NCBI GenBank assembly: GCA_017311315.1
Contig: CM029654.1
Coordinates: forward strand, 5,897,382-5,961,381
DNA: 64,000 nt
Direction of reading: 5' to 3'
Source of the DNA: Dendrocalamus latiflorus
Lineage: Eukaryota > Streptophyta > Magnoliopsida > Poales > Poaceae
Position 1 is the first letter of the stretch. Each line of letters begins with the position of its first letter. Positions 10,054 through 21,209 of the stretch are shown piece after piece. The notes under the pieces are model-generated. The model was given only the letters and a program-made list of their open reading frames with translations, was not told where the DNA came from and did no database searches. The position numbers and the translations under genes are program-made.

Positions 10054-10361
10054 CTTCGTAGCGTCCATCCATCTGGCGATAAAGGGTTCAGATTAATCTA
10101 ATTTTTTCTGATTTTTTTACTTCTAGCTTTTAGTTTTTTTATTTTTCTTTTTTCTTTTTTCTTATATTTTCTTTATATTATCTATGTTAAGATAACCTAT
10201 TTTTATTTTTAAAAATAGGTTATTTTAATACAGATAATATAAAAGAAAATATAAGAAAAAATAAAAAATAAAAAAATAAAAAAACTAACTAGAAGTAAAA
10301 AAATCAGAAAAAAATAGATTAATCTGAGCCCTTTATCACCAGATGGATGGACGTTACGAAG
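10054..10361. mobile_element. foldback MITE upstream of the FLA gene
   Basis: The arms CTTCGTAGCGTCCATCC (10054) and GGATGGACGTTACGAAG (ending 10361) are inverted. Complementarity continues inward through GATAAAGGG, AGATTAATCT, the long A/T tracts, and AGATAACCTATTTTTA/TAAAAATAGGTTA. It is nearly one 300-bp palindrome. It overlaps the presumptive promoter/5' UTR of the minus-strand FLA gene. Confidence 0.75.
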
Positions 10362-10953
10362 CAAAGTCCCGCGTGGCGTGCGCGTGGGAGTGAGGGGAGT
10401 GGGAGCGTGTAGTGAAGTGTGTGTGTGGTGAGCTGGCTTTGTTAGCGAGGTGCCCTTGGGGTTCAGTGCTAATATCAAGGATTGCCATTTCACTTTTGTT
10501 TGATTTTGTCAGGTTAAAAATTTGTGATTTGGTGGCTGCTTATTCTTTGTTTTTTTAATCCAGGTTTTGTTGTCCTTTCCCTCAATATTCTGGGGACAAT
10601 TTGTTGCCCTCTTCTTGCGTCCTTATTTTATTTTGACATTTTGGATTTCATGGTGTTTGGAGTAACGGGCGGCCGTCAATGTGTTTTTGATTTATTTTAA
10701 AACTTGAGGCGGTTGGTTAGCAGGGGACTTCCATTTTTAATTGATTTTGTCATTGAACATGTCTTTTCTAATTAAACGTTAACTAAAGACCTATGCAGTT
10801 GCATGGAAGATTCTATGCTAAGAGTAGAATGACCATGATACAAATACTTATCATATATTTTCTCCGATTCTAAATAAATGGCGTTGAGTGTTTGCAAAAA
10901 AAAATTTGCGAGCTGAATGGAAATGTGAGAGAGAATTCATTATGTACCAACTA
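10362..10953. other. intergenic, no gene seen
   Basis: Mostly AT-rich with a GTGTGTG tract near 10420. It holds the distal upstream region of the FLA gene. No motif I can defend. Confidence 0.4.
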
Positions 10954-11206
10954 CTCCCTCCAGTTATAAAAGAAGTTATTTTAGGCTATATATAGTTAAA
11001 TATTATAATCTTTGACTATCAATATTTTTTGAATGTTTAAATTAGACATATAAAAATGATATTTGTAGATTTATTACCAAAAGTATTTTTATAGTATTAT
11101 AATTTTATTACCATTTATAAATATATTATAATATAAGTGATCAAAGTTGTATTTCAAAAACTATGTCGATATCTAGAACGATATTCTTTGTGATCAAAGG
11201 AAATAG
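10954..11206. mobile_element. Stowaway-like MITE
   Basis: Flanked by TA/TA. The left end CTCCCTCCAGTTATAAAAG is the classic Stowaway start; the right end, reverse-complemented, is CTATTTCCTTTGATCACAAAG. The interior is AT-rich and non-coding. Stowaway MITEs are mobilised by Tc1/mariner transposases. Confidence 0.75.
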
Positions 11207-11580
11207 TATGGTTGAGACTGATAGAAGACAACTGAGGTTATCTCATGAGCTCCTCTGATGCACAAAACTAAAACAATTTATGTATGCAATCGAATGGATC
11301 ACAGTTTTGCACATTTCTTCACTTGGAGTAACTCGTTCTGCCATTGGTCTTGGAGGAATAACAGAGAACATAGGGAAATCGCATGAAAAATGTAAATCTT
11401 CACCGGTGCTCAATCCACAGGACGAATGCTACACTACAAAAACTCTTAAGCTTGGTTAATTTCCGCAATAAATGAATGAAAATGGTACTAACATGCAAAC
11501 CTGCAGAGTAAGGTGGAGAATCAATAGCCGACACTGGCATGGATTATCGAGAAGGGACTAGACGTACCGGGCGGACGCGT

Positions 11581-11690
11581 ATCCTCTGTCTTCAAAGGCA
11601 GTGACTTTGGGTCACTGACGCGTGGGCCTCACGGGCTCGTGGGGCCCACGCGTCAGTGACCCAAAGTCACTGCCTTTGAAGGCAGAGGAT
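11581..11690. repeat. near-perfect 48-bp inverted repeat (hairpin)
   Basis: The arms 11581-11628 and 11643-11690 are complementary over 48 bp with a single mismatch, separated by a 14-nt loop. A 10-bp direct repeat CGTACCGGGC flanks the unit (11563-11572 and 11698-11707), which suggests a transposed foldback element with a 10-bp target duplication. No protein is encoded. Transcribed, it would fold into a long dsRNA stem. Confidence 0.8.
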
Positions 11691-12039
11691 CTCAATTCGT
11701 ACCGGGCCCGGGGCCCTACACTGCAACTTGCTGAACGTAATGAATAACGCTTCGGTTCTTTTTTGTTTTTCAACTGCTTCTAACTTTATTTTTTATCGGT
11801 AATCAATATTTATTAGATCAATAAATTATAAGTCGTAACTAAAAAAATATGCCCAGTGAGTCTAATTATGTAACGGATCGCAAACCCTTGAACTTATTTG
11901 CCTTGATAATTACCGTGGGGATGATGAGCAAAGAACATACTATGAACGAGTGGTTGTAACATCCCGTGTTTCTAAACTAGTTGTAGATGCTAACTGTTGT
12001 GGCTACAGGCCAAACAGCAAAGAAGGGGACTATTAGAAG

Positions 12040-12300
12040 AGAAAGAGGAGAGCCAGATCTATGGGAAAGTTGGTAAGAATGAGAGAATGTCTCTCCTCCT
12101 GCCCCTCCTGGGGTTTATATACATGAGTGGGGTAGAATGAGAAATCGTCATTCTACCCCTTAGTACTTACAAAAGATGAGGGTACATTGGTATATTTACA
12201 TGAGTATATTTCTCTACACTATCGGGCCTATTACATGTTAGGCTAGTTGTAAGACCCAGTTACGGGGGTTGGGCCACCCCCACAACACTAACATTGCGGT
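12040..12300. repeat. LTR fragment of a copia-type element
   Basis: About 250 bp match, with divergence, the stretch at 50940-51195. Shared blocks are a TTTATATACATGA segment, a CCTACCCCT segment, ACAAAAG(A/G)TGAGGGTAC and GGTATATT, and the CCACCC(C/T)CACAA tail. No coding sequence of this element adjoins it here, so it is probably a solo or broken LTR inside the CACTA remnant. Confidence 0.5.
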
Positions 12301-12497
12301 TAAGCTTGTAATTAACTATGTAATTAACAATGTTACCGTATCCATTTCAATTATTAAAATTTTACAACAATTCAATAGAAGTAAAAGACAAGAAAGTAAA
12401 GAATTATAATTTACAATATACATCAGAGATTAATAATATTACATTCATTTCCATACATACAAAGAATACATTAATTACAATTATAACTTAGCTCATT

Positions 12498-13263
12498 TCA
12501 TACACAACTACAATTAACCAAATAATTCGGATAAGGAATATAAATACTAAGGCCTCTCGTGCGACCCAGGCGCTCCTTATTTTCTAGGGCTGCAGAGAGT
12601 AAATCGCTCTTCCTAATTGCCTCGAATAAGTCTGGGAAGATTCTACACTCAGCGCTTTCAGATAGTGGGACCCTTCCTCGTCTGTAGGACTTTAAAAGGA
12701 GATAGTCCCTGATGACACGGTAAATGACCTCGCTCTTATCCAATTTTGGGTGCGCTCATCAAAGTTCCCAGCAAATGGAAGAGAGGTCTTCCGCAAGATT
12801 GCTTGCACGTCCTATTACCTCCATTGTGGGATTTTACCCGTATACCCAGCGGTACCGAGTCTGTGGGGTGCATATTTTTTTGTCTAGAGGGCCCTGTGCG
12901 CCGCACTTTCACTCCTAAAATTATCCATCATCTTCATCGCCATAAACTCTTGCTATTGCAGTTCCAAGAATGGATACTTGTCGAAGGGCATTAGATCCTT
13001 CTCCACGTATTGCTTGACAAGTAGGCTTTTAAAGTTCTTCCACACTTTGCATGCCGCAAGCAACACATGTCATCGCATGGAGGCTTGGTGTTTTTCGGGA
13101 TATCGAACGATCGAAAAAATTCCTTCAGCAGTTGACTTTTCCAATTTTCGGTCACCTTCTTCCACAAAATGAATGTGATCTCAATCCGTTCACATGAAAC
13201 TATTCTGACTATTCTCCAGAATGCAGACATTGCTCGGTGAGGATTGAGAGGGGTCTCAGACAT
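12498..13263 (-). pseudogene. CACTA (En/Spm) Ptta-type ORF remnant
   Basis: The minus strand encodes, in broken frames, LWKKVTENWKSQLLKEFF, then a QEFMAMK / HRLGTAGYTGKIPQW block, then NWIRARSF. These follow the order of the plant transposase Ptta/En-Spm accessory ORF. At least three stops and a frame change interrupt it. It lies 3' of the TNP2 remnant (15480-16300) on the same strand, as in intact CACTA elements. Confidence 0.65.
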
Positions 13264-14820
13264 ATCAACATCTGTGATGGTAAATTAGCCCACGAGCTTT
13301 TTCGATAGTCCTATTCCTTTTCAGGATTTTCGAGAGGATGGTGCATCACACGGATCTGACAACGATGTCGAAGAATGAGTGGACAATATCTTCAAAAGAT
13401 AATAGAAGTGAGCAATTCTTGAGCCAATTCTTGGTGAATTTAGAATATGATCACGTATTTATGTGAAAATTTATGTAATTAGTGAGGATTTGAACTCTAA
13501 ACTACCTCATCAAATATCTGAAGACAACCAGCAGTAAACTTAACAATGCACTAGAGACATATATCAAAATTATTTACTTCAAGTAAATCACATTCGTATC
13601 ACAGTGTTTCATTTCTGCTTTATTTTTGCATATATGTTGTACTATCTGAAATTTCAATTAATCTACTTAGTTCTAGCACTAAAGATATTGCAAAGAGATT
13701 TTGTGGGTTCGATTTGATATCCCACATGTTCCATGTTCTAAGCATAATATACTATTTAAATGATTTGGGAGGATTTACAAATCTATATGTTGATTTTGTT
13801 ATTTAAATGCTGGTAGAATTATACTTTAAAATAATTATATTTTACTAGAATTAAATCTGAATTCATGCTAAAACCGCATTAATTACAACAATTCAGAAAA
13901 CCAAGCGCATATACAGCAAAGCATATATCCAAAGACATGATAATAACATAGAGATCAAACTGTTATCTATCAACATGAACAATGTAATCAAGCCAAAGAA
14001 CAATATGCTAAACTGAATACAAGCATGAGCATTTGTAAATAACATAGTACATAGATTAAGAAGTGAGTTTTGCTCTCAGTTTGAGGAGTTGCTCAAGTTA
14101 AAACCTGGTCTTCTCACCCTTGTCAATAAATCATATATCAAAGTGACTAACTCCTCAGTATTCTACTAGTTTGATACTCTAAAGTTACCTCAGTAAAGTA
14201 ATAGAATCAACTACCAAATTTTAAGCACACGACAAAATGAAGAACAACTATTGTAATATCAACAATAGTGCTATGGCAACAATAGAAATAAACACCAAAG
14301 ATGTGTTACGGTAGTAGTAGCAGTAATAATTGAATCTAACAATATTCAGTCCAGAACAATAGTGATTTATACTTAATCGAAGTAAGAAACAAGTAATAAT
14401 AAATCAATACTAGTAGAATATTCTCTCATTAGTCATAGTGATCTCAATCTGACAAGTTATCCTCATCAAGCATTCACAAAACCCACATTCTATTATGCAA
14501 AGCCCCGCAGTGCTAGCACTTATGAGGAGGGTCGCCGGAATCGGGGAAGGTGGCGACGGGCTCAGGGGAGGCGGCGATGGGCTCAGGAGGAGGAGGAGGA
14601 GGGCGATTGCCTCAGGGGAGGAAGGCCGCCGAAGTCAGGAGAGGAGGCTACAGCCTTGGGCGATGAGTGCCACCAAAGTCGAGGGAGGAGTAGGAGGGCG
14701 ATAGCCTCGGGCGAGGAGTGCCACCGGAGTCGGGGAGGAGGAGGGCGATGGGCTCGGGGTGAGGCGGCGGCGTTAGTGGGCAGTACAGTGGGGACAAACC
14801 CTAGTGTGCAATATATATAG
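13264..14820. other. non-coding repeat region within CACTA remnant
   Basis: AT-rich repeat-like sequence, with a GC-rich patch (14500-14765) made of GGAGGAGG and CTCGGGGAGG units. The segment 14069-14165 resembles 56243-56360 (GAGGAGTTGC.CAAGT... CTTGTCAAT), so an unidentified dispersed repeat, perhaps an LTR, lies here. No gene. Confidence 0.4.
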
Positions 14821-15148
14821 AGGAATAATCACAGATAATTCTATTTAAGAACTGTATGTGATATTTATCATCATAAACGGTTCTTATTTAAAATCATCTG
14901 TAATAACAAAACATCATAGAAGGTTTTAATGTAGAACCATTGGTGTGTGTGTGTATAGTATAAATAATAGGGGGCACCATGGTGCCCAGCCTCCATGATT
15001 AAGACTTTCCATCCATGATTGAGACTTTCCATTCATAATTAAGACTTTCCATCCTAATATTATATATCATTGCACTTGCATGCATCTAAAAGCAATCTAA
15101 AGGCAGAGAGGCTTGGTGCCCGGGCACCCTAGTGTCCCATTTCAGCGT

Positions 15149-15150
<2 letters not shown>

Positions 15151-15230
<80 letters not shown>
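15151..15230. repeat. (AT)n microsatellite
   Basis: About 80 bp of uninterrupted TA dinucleotides. A short (CA)n tract lies at about 15278-15302. The ORFs predicted across it (runs of Tyr-Ile) are artefacts. Confidence 0.95.
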
Positions 15231-15233
<3 letters not shown>

Positions 15234-15276
15234 TAGACAATTTTACTTTAAAACTATCTATGATGTTCCCTACTCT

Positions 15277-15317
<41 letters not shown>

Positions 15318-15479
15318 GTATGTATGTATATATACCACACATTCTCATATACATAAATGCAAATTCACATATATGTCGCACATTCTCATATACATAAATG
15401 TAAATTCACATATATATGGCTCATTCTCATATATATAAATGCAAATTCACACATGCACACAAACGCAGCAATTTTGCCC

Positions 15480-16300
15480 CCTTGCAAAAAACTGCTTTAA
15501 ATGGGGAATTACATAAAGATACCATGCCACCTTAGCAGCAGGTACTCTCTTCACCTCTATTCCCTCGCTGTCATCTAATTGATTCTTACACTTGTATCGA
15601 GATGCGTTACACACCGGACATACATGCATGTTTGCATACTCTTTACGGTAGAGAATATAGTCATTCAGACATACATGTATTCTTCCTACTTCTATTCCCA
15701 ATGGACAAAGAACCTTCTTGACTTTGTACGTGGTATTGGACAACTCGTTTTCCTCTGGAAGCATGTCCGCTAAAAGTCTTAATAGTGCTGTGAAGCTCTT
15801 GTTATACCAACCTATGCTTGCATTCAATTTCAACTGCTCAAAACATAGCTGACAATCTCGTGTACTTTGACTTGTAGTATGTGAACAAAGGTTTCTTTGA
15901 GTCCTCTGTCAAGCCCTGGAATTTAACATACTCTCTCACATCACAGTTCCCTTCTGCATCACGAAGCATCTGATCTGAATTGTCATCATTCAACCTATGC
16001 GAATTGGAATCACAATTGACATGATCATCCGGCAGCATATCATTGATTTCATCGGTGATGTCATTATTACTACCTTCCTGTGTAATCTACTCTTAACTAT
16101 AACTTTTTTGAAACCCCTTTGAATCAAGTGTGCTTCAATCTGTGCTCAGTTCTTAAATATCTTTAGATTCTCATAGTCAATGTATGAACAGTACATATAT
16201 TCCACCCCCTTATTCAACATATCCTCCTCGGCAGCTCTTATAAAAGCAGAAACACTATTAATGTTCTCTTCACTCACACGGTTTCCATCGTACAAGCAGC
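15480..16300 (-). pseudogene. CACTA TNP2 transposase remnant
   Basis: Read on the minus strand from 16300, the frame gives SCLYDGNRVSEENINSVSAF and EYMYCSYIDYENLKIF (transposase-associated domain), then EYVKFQGLTEDSKKPL, then IGWYNKSFTALLRLLADMLP, KVLCPLGIEVGRIHVC, YANMHVCPVCNASRYK and VAWYLYVIPHLKQFFA. These are the opening motifs of plant TNP2 (Transposase_21) proteins. Stops and at least one frameshift break the frame, and the catalytic part is lost: the ORF ends in the microsatellite region. No activity is expected. Confidence 0.8.
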
Positions 16301-16739
16301 TTTGGTCCTACGGTACACATATAACAATTTAGTCTAGCATATTCAATTAATTAATTAATACACTATATATGTACGATCTAAATTAAGTAGCTATATGTAG
16401 CAATAATAATTAATTAAATTGAATTAAGTACAAATAGACTATTAATTGACTAAACCCTAAACCCTAAATTATGCTAGATGTAAAATAATCTTCTCTCTAC
16501 ATCAAGCTAGTTAGATCAACCATCTTCAATTCTCCTTTCACCAAAAGTTATAAATCTAAATTATAAAGTAATTATGAACAAATTACTAACCATAAGTAGT
16601 TCAAAACTTAGTGGAACTATAATTACTCTTGCCAAATAGTCGTCTTTCACCAAATAGCCTCAAAACCCTGCCTCCAAGTCAAAGTAGCAGTGTAGATCTG
16701 GAATTCAAGACAGAGGGTTGATGGGTCTGCGCAATTAAT

Positions 16740-17056
16740 ATAGTGAAATTATCATATATGATTTTTTTATACAAATCGTCTGTGATGACTTAATTATCAC
16801 AAACGGTTTTTAATACAAACCATCTGTGAAGTATCACATACGGTTAAAATAAAAAACCATCTATGATATTTGGAAATATCACAAATGGTTCTTGTGAAGA
16901 ACCGTCTGTGATATTTTCTCTTCACAGACGATTTTTAGGGCTGGCAGCAATACAGGCGATCTCTAAACTAAAACCGTCTATGATTGTATTTAATATAGAT
17001 GATTTTGGAAAATCGTCTATGATGTGGCGTCTAATATTAGGCTTTTTGTAGTAGTG
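16740..17056 (-). mobile_element. CACTA terminus with subterminal repeats
   Basis: The right end reads GGCTTTTTGTAGTAGTG, which is CACTACTACAAAAAGCC on the minus strand, a standard grass CACTA terminus. Inside it, a 10-14-bp motif of the form AACCGTCTGTGAT/ATCACAAACGGTT recurs at least nine times in both orientations, the usual transposase-binding subterminal array. A similar but decayed array lies at 14820-14945 and 15231-15270. The opposite terminus is not proven; CACTACAAAAACTC at 11432 is a candidate without a matching 3-bp target duplication. Confidence 0.75.
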
Positions 17057-17105
17057 TGAAGAGCGTGCGGAGGCGGAGTTGCGGTCGACGGGTTCCTATC
17101 ATCTA

Positions 17106-17520
17106 CCCACCCACCCAAAATTGATTTCCCTATGTTCGATGGTGAGAACTTGAAGATTTGGCAGTTGAGATGCGAAGCGTACTTCAAGGTGTGCTGGGTG
17201 CATCCTGATTTGTGGGTCAGTGTTGCAGTAATGTATTTCGGGGGTAGTGCTGCAGGGTGGTTGCAGTTATCCAAGGTGCTTCTGAATTGTGTTCAATGGG
17301 ATGATTTTTGCTGTGGTAGTCTGTGTGAAGTTCGGTTGCGAAGAATTTCATAACCAACTACGCCAGTTTTCCCATTTGCATCAAAGCACTTCTATAGCAG
17401 ATTGTGCCAATCGTTTTAAGGAGTTGATGCACAACTTGATGGCACACCACAATTCTTGGAATTCCATCTTCTTTGTGACTCAGTTTATAGATGGTCTTTG
17501 AATCATATTAGAGCAGTAGT
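17106..17520 (+). pseudogene. Ty3-gypsy gag remnant, 5' part
   Basis: The + strand encodes MFDGENLKIWQLRCEAYF, VHPDLWVSVAVMYFGGSAAG and, after a frame change, HQSTSIADCANRFKELMH and FVTQFIDGL. This is the capsid-type retrotransposon gag of Ty3-gypsy elements. The frame is shifted once and stopped once. It is interrupted at 17530 by the PMD element and resumes at 21783. Confidence 0.75.
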
Positions 17521-17530
17521 AATTTTACAT

Positions 17531-17662
17531 GAGTTTTTTGTACGGATAATCCATTTTTTATTCGAAATTACATAAATATACCCGCGGAAATTTTTTTTAC
17601 AAAAATAGGCTCCAGTCGCCGAATGGTTGGGCGACTGGAGCCTATCGCCCAACCAGACCGCG
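17531..17662 (+). repeat. left 132-bp TIR of PMD element
   Basis: Contains ATAATCCATTTTTTATTCG, ACATAAATATACCCGCGG, and a hairpin CTCCAGTCGCCGAATGG...GGGCGACTGGAG (17610-17640). Mirrors 21641-21772. Confidence 0.9.
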
Positions 17663-17696
17663 GCAGCTGAAGAGTCTGCGAACCGTTGGGCGATTA

Positions 17697-17785
17697 ACTC
17701 CAGTCGCCCAACGGTTCGGCGATTGCAAAGCAGTCGCTCAACCGTTGGGCGACTGCATATCAGTCGCCCAACCGTTGGGCGACTG
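17697..17785. repeat. left palindrome array, 30-bp period
   Basis: Units begin at 17701, 17731 and 17761. Each is a CAGTCGC...GCGACTG (or GCGATTG) palindrome of about 25 bp; the third unit is perfect apart from its centre. They lie between the TIR and the transcribed leader. Confidence 0.85.
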
Positions 17786-17789
17786 AGGG

Positions 17790-17934
17790 TGGATATAAGG
17801 CCGCGCTCGGCCGCCCCCGACGTCCACTTCTTCGGCGCGCAGAGAAGGAGAAAGAGAGGGAGAGGAGGAGAAGAGGGAGGGGAGAGAAAGAGAGGGAGAG
17901 GAGGAGAAGAGGAGAGGGCGTGCGCGATTTTCAG
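17790..17934 (+). other. putative 5' leader exon of PMD gene
   Basis: A purine-rich tract (GAGAGGGAGAGGAGGAG repeats) ends in the strong donor TTTTCAG|GTAAGT at 17934/17935. The matching acceptor is TTTTGCAG at 18821, two bases before the PMD start codon. The ORF opening at 17627 would, when spliced, run in a different frame from the PMD, so this exon is treated as untranslated. The transcription start is not determined. Confidence 0.6.
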
Positions 17935-17940
17935 GTAAGT

Positions 17941-18760
17941 TTTTGTGTTATATTTTTTGTTAGTTTAGAAATATAGTTAGTGTAGATAATTTAGTTTAGA
18001 AACATAGTTAGTGTAGATAATTAGTTTAGAAAATTAGTTAGTTTAGATAGTTAGTGTAGATAATTAGTGTGGATAATTTAGTTTAGACATATAGTTAGTG
18101 TAGATAAATTAGTTTAGAAAGATAATTAGTGTAGATAATTAGTTTAGAAAAATAGTTAGTGTAGATAATTAGTTTAGATAATTTAGTTTAGATAATTTAG
18201 TGTAGAAAGATAGTTAGTGTAGATAATTTAGTGTAGAAAGATAGTTAGTGTACATAATTAGTGTAGATAATTAGTTTAGAAAATTAGTGTAGAAATATAG
18301 TTAGTGTAGATAATTAGTTTAGAAATATAGTTAGTGTAGATAATTAGTGTCGATAATTTAGTGTAGAAAGATAGTTAGTGTAGATAATTAGTGTCGATAA
18401 TTTAGTGTAGAAAGATAGTTAGTGTACATAATTAGTGTAGATAATTAGTTTAGAAAATTAGTGTAGAAATATAGTTAGTGTAGATAATTAGTTTAGAAAT
18501 ATAGTTAGTGTAGATAATTAGTGTCGATAATTTAGTGTAGAAAGATAGTTAGTGTAGATAATTAGTGTCGATAATTTAGTGTAGAAAGATAGTTAGTGTA
18601 CATAATTAGTGTAGATAATTAGTTTAGAAAATTAGTGTAGAAATATAGTTAGTGTAGATAATTAGTTTAGAAATATAGTTAGTGTAGATAATTAGTGTCG
18701 ATAATTTAGTGTAGAAAGATAGTTAGTTTAGATAATTAGTGTACATAATTTAATATTGAA
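17941..18760. repeat. intronic minisatellite with 174-bp higher-order unit
   Basis: About 820 bp is built from variants of TTAGTGTAGATAATTAGTTT with AGAAATATAG/AGAAAGATAG linkers. A variant block starting TACATAATTAGTGTAGATAA recurs at 18251, 18425 and 18599, exactly 174 bp apart, so about 30-bp units are organised into a 174-bp higher-order repeat. The array fills the leader intron of the PMD gene. Confidence 0.9.
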
Positions 18761-18823
18761 ATTATTGTATAAATTTAGATGTAGAAAATTTAATGTAGAA
18801 ATTATTGTACAAATTTTGCAGGC

Positions 18824-21209
18824 ATGACTCGTGCTGGACGTGCCTCCGAGTGGCAGTACGAGCTGTTGGACGAGCACGTGGACCGCTCTCATCGCGCTTC
18901 CCGTCTAGTGCCGACACCGGGGAGCACGGACGAGCCGCCTCAGCTGGGAGTGATCCGGACACGCACACCTCGCGTGGCCTGGAGACTCGACCCTCGTTGG
19001 ACTGCCAGGTTTGCACTACTCCAGCGTTTAGTGTGACCGTAAGTTCATTCCGTGCTGACCTTCACTTTGTTTGCAGGCTTCGGGATGCCGGGCTACTCTC
19101 TCTTGCCCGGATGGTGCAGGCCACGGACGAGGATGCAGGCGCTGGCGGGGACGAGGGCGGGGACGAGGCGGGCGGGGACGAGGCGGGCGGGGAGCGATCA
19201 CGACGCTTCCCGTTCGACCGTTCTCTGCTGACGGCTTTGGTGGACCGTTGGCGGCCCGAGACGCACACTTTCCACCTCCCATTCGGGGAGATGACGCCGA
19301 CCCTGGAGGACGTGTCCCTGCTCCTTGGCCTTCCGATCGCGGGAGACGCTGCCTTCCTACCGGAGGCCCCACACGACTGGCGCGCTGACCTGCTTGGCAG
19401 ATTCGAGGGTGTCGTTCCACCGGGCCCTCAGCACCACGTGTTCACAGAGGCGCAGACCCATGGGCCGACGCTGAGGTGGCTCACACAGTACCGGGTACGT
19501 GGTTTTTTACATTCGATCGTGTCGTCCAACCGTTTATTTGTGGTATCACGTACTAATAACAACTTGTTTGAATTCAGCTGGAGCGCATGGTTCCACAGGC
19601 AGACGATCACCAGGTGGCGCGCCACCTGGAGGCGTACGTGCTGTGGCTGTTTGGTTGGGTGCTTTTCACCACCAGCCACGGCAACACGGTGGATGCGCGC
19701 CTTATCGCTTATGCGAGGGCGATCGCTGACGGCGAGCCCCACCAGGTCAGCTGGGGATCGGCCGTGCTTGCCGCGACGTACCGCGCCCTATGCGATGCGT
19801 GCACGAGGGTCAAGGCGAACTCGATCCTCACGGGCTGTCCGCTGCTACTGCAGTTGTGGTCGTTCGAGCGCTTAAGCCTCGGGCTGTCCTCACTTTGCTG
19901 GCGTGACCGGGCTTTCTGGCTCACCCGCCGGAAGCTCGTGTACCTCATCTACGTGGAGGACTACGCACCCCAGCGGGTGATGCGGCAGTTCGGGCTACGG
20001 CAGCCGGTTCCTGCACCATTCGGACCATCGATTCCGCGCCACGTGCACGGGTGAGTGATCGTTTCTGGTAAATATTTACATACTTACTACTGCGTTCGCA
20101 AGTATCTCACATCCAGTAATGGTTCTATACGCAGGCAAAGCGCGAAGGGAGTGAAAAGAGGCACCGACTGGTCGTTGAGGATGCAGCGATGGGTCGAGCA
20201 GTGGCAGGGTGCGCTCGACGACCGCGTGGAGGAGGACAGCCCGTACGACAGCAGGGAGTACGCCGAGTACCTGCGCTGGTACCAGCCGCGGACCCGTACC
20301 AGGCTCGTATATGTGGTAGACCCGCCTGCCACACACGTCGCCGCTCCGACGGACACGTACCCCTCACACTTCGCGCGCGACGCTCACATCGCGGTACGTT
20401 TCATGTCATTTCAAAGATTCCCAAATGGTAATGTCGTTTCGATAATCAACCATTTCATGTCTTTGTGTCCAGGCTGACGTCGGTTCTGCCCTATGCCTCG
20501 ACTCCGGGACACTACTGGAGAGGCTCTCCAGTGGTGCGCACCTGACCCATGAGGAGGGCATCAGCTTTGCGCGTCGGGTGCACGACGGGTGTAGACGTAT
20601 CGTTAGCCTACTCTCCTGCACGAGGCTACCCGCGGTCTCCACGCCCACCGCTTCGACACCCCGACCAGCGTGGCACCACTCTGGTGCACCTACGTGGATA
20701 CGTCCTCCACCACCTCACCCGGAGCAGCCAGGGGGTTCAGCCTGGGCAAGGCCTCCTACACCGGTTCACTTCACGCCTTCTACGCAGGGGGTGTACGCCC
20801 CTCCTCCTGCGTGGATGGCACCAGACACGGGTACGCAGAGGTTCTTATATCGTGTTTATCCGAAGACGATATGCAACGAACTAACGTTATTAATATTGCA
20901 GGTGCTTACCAGCAGCACGGCGTCTCCGGCATCTCCCCAGGCCAGGAGGAAGTGGACCAGTTTTTCGCGTCTACACCGGAGTGGCATGGACACTACTCCG
21001 ACGTAGCACCGGAGGTTATCTCTGCGCCCGGTGCACCGGAGAGCACACAGCCAGAGGTGCAGCTTACTCCGCCCCCGCCCCCGCGGGATAGACACCCTCC
21101 TCCTCGTTTTACTTTTTCGGATCGTCCTAACCCGTTGCACCGGAGGAGGGCCAAGCGAGGCCGTATGGGAGGACGCGGGCGCGGTGACGGGGCACACCAG
21201 GGTGACTAG
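18824..21209 (+). CDS. plant mobile domain (PMD/MAIN-like) protein
   Basis: Six coding exons: 18824-19008, 19077-19494, 19578-20050, 20135-20393, 20473-20830 and 20902-21209. All introns are GT-AG and 68-84 bp long. The total is 2,001 nt, giving 666 aa with no stop. The start ATG lies 2 nt after acceptor TTTTGCAG. Residues 1-62 end in RVAWRLDPRWTAR, joined across intron 1 to LRDAGLLSLARMV. An acidic GDE repeat follows at about 80-100. The PMD runs from about 106 to 440, with THTFHLPFGEMTPTLEDVSL then LLGLPI, HLEAYVLWLFGWVLF, and LIYVEDYAPQRVMRQFGLRQ. The C-terminal 220 residues are Pro-rich and end in an RRRAKRGRMGGRGRG basic/RGG tail. PMD proteins such as Arabidopsis MAIN and MAIL1 act in the nucleus in silencing and genome integrity; many other copies are transposon-borne. 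Its own role is unknown. Clean splicing and coding capacity suggest recent function or recent insertion. Confidence 0.88.

Noticed and set aside
11432..11445. CACTACAAAAACTC as the proven left end of the CACTA element
   Set aside because: The 3-bp flanks (CTA left, TGA right) do not match and no subterminal array adjoins it. Kept only as a candidate.
15113..15397. Tyr-Ile repeat ORFs on both strands
   Set aside because: They translate the (AT)n microsatellite.
16450..16470. AAACCCTAAACCCTAAA as interstitial telomere
   Set aside because: Only two units, within a decayed transposon. Too short to mean a telomere fusion.
17627..17938. 103-codon ORF starting in the left TIR of the PMD element
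   Set aside because: It reads the palindrome array (repeated R-S-R/S-T-V-x-R-L). A similar start occurs in the right TIR only because the TIRs are inverted copies, and splicing would not join it to the PMD frame.
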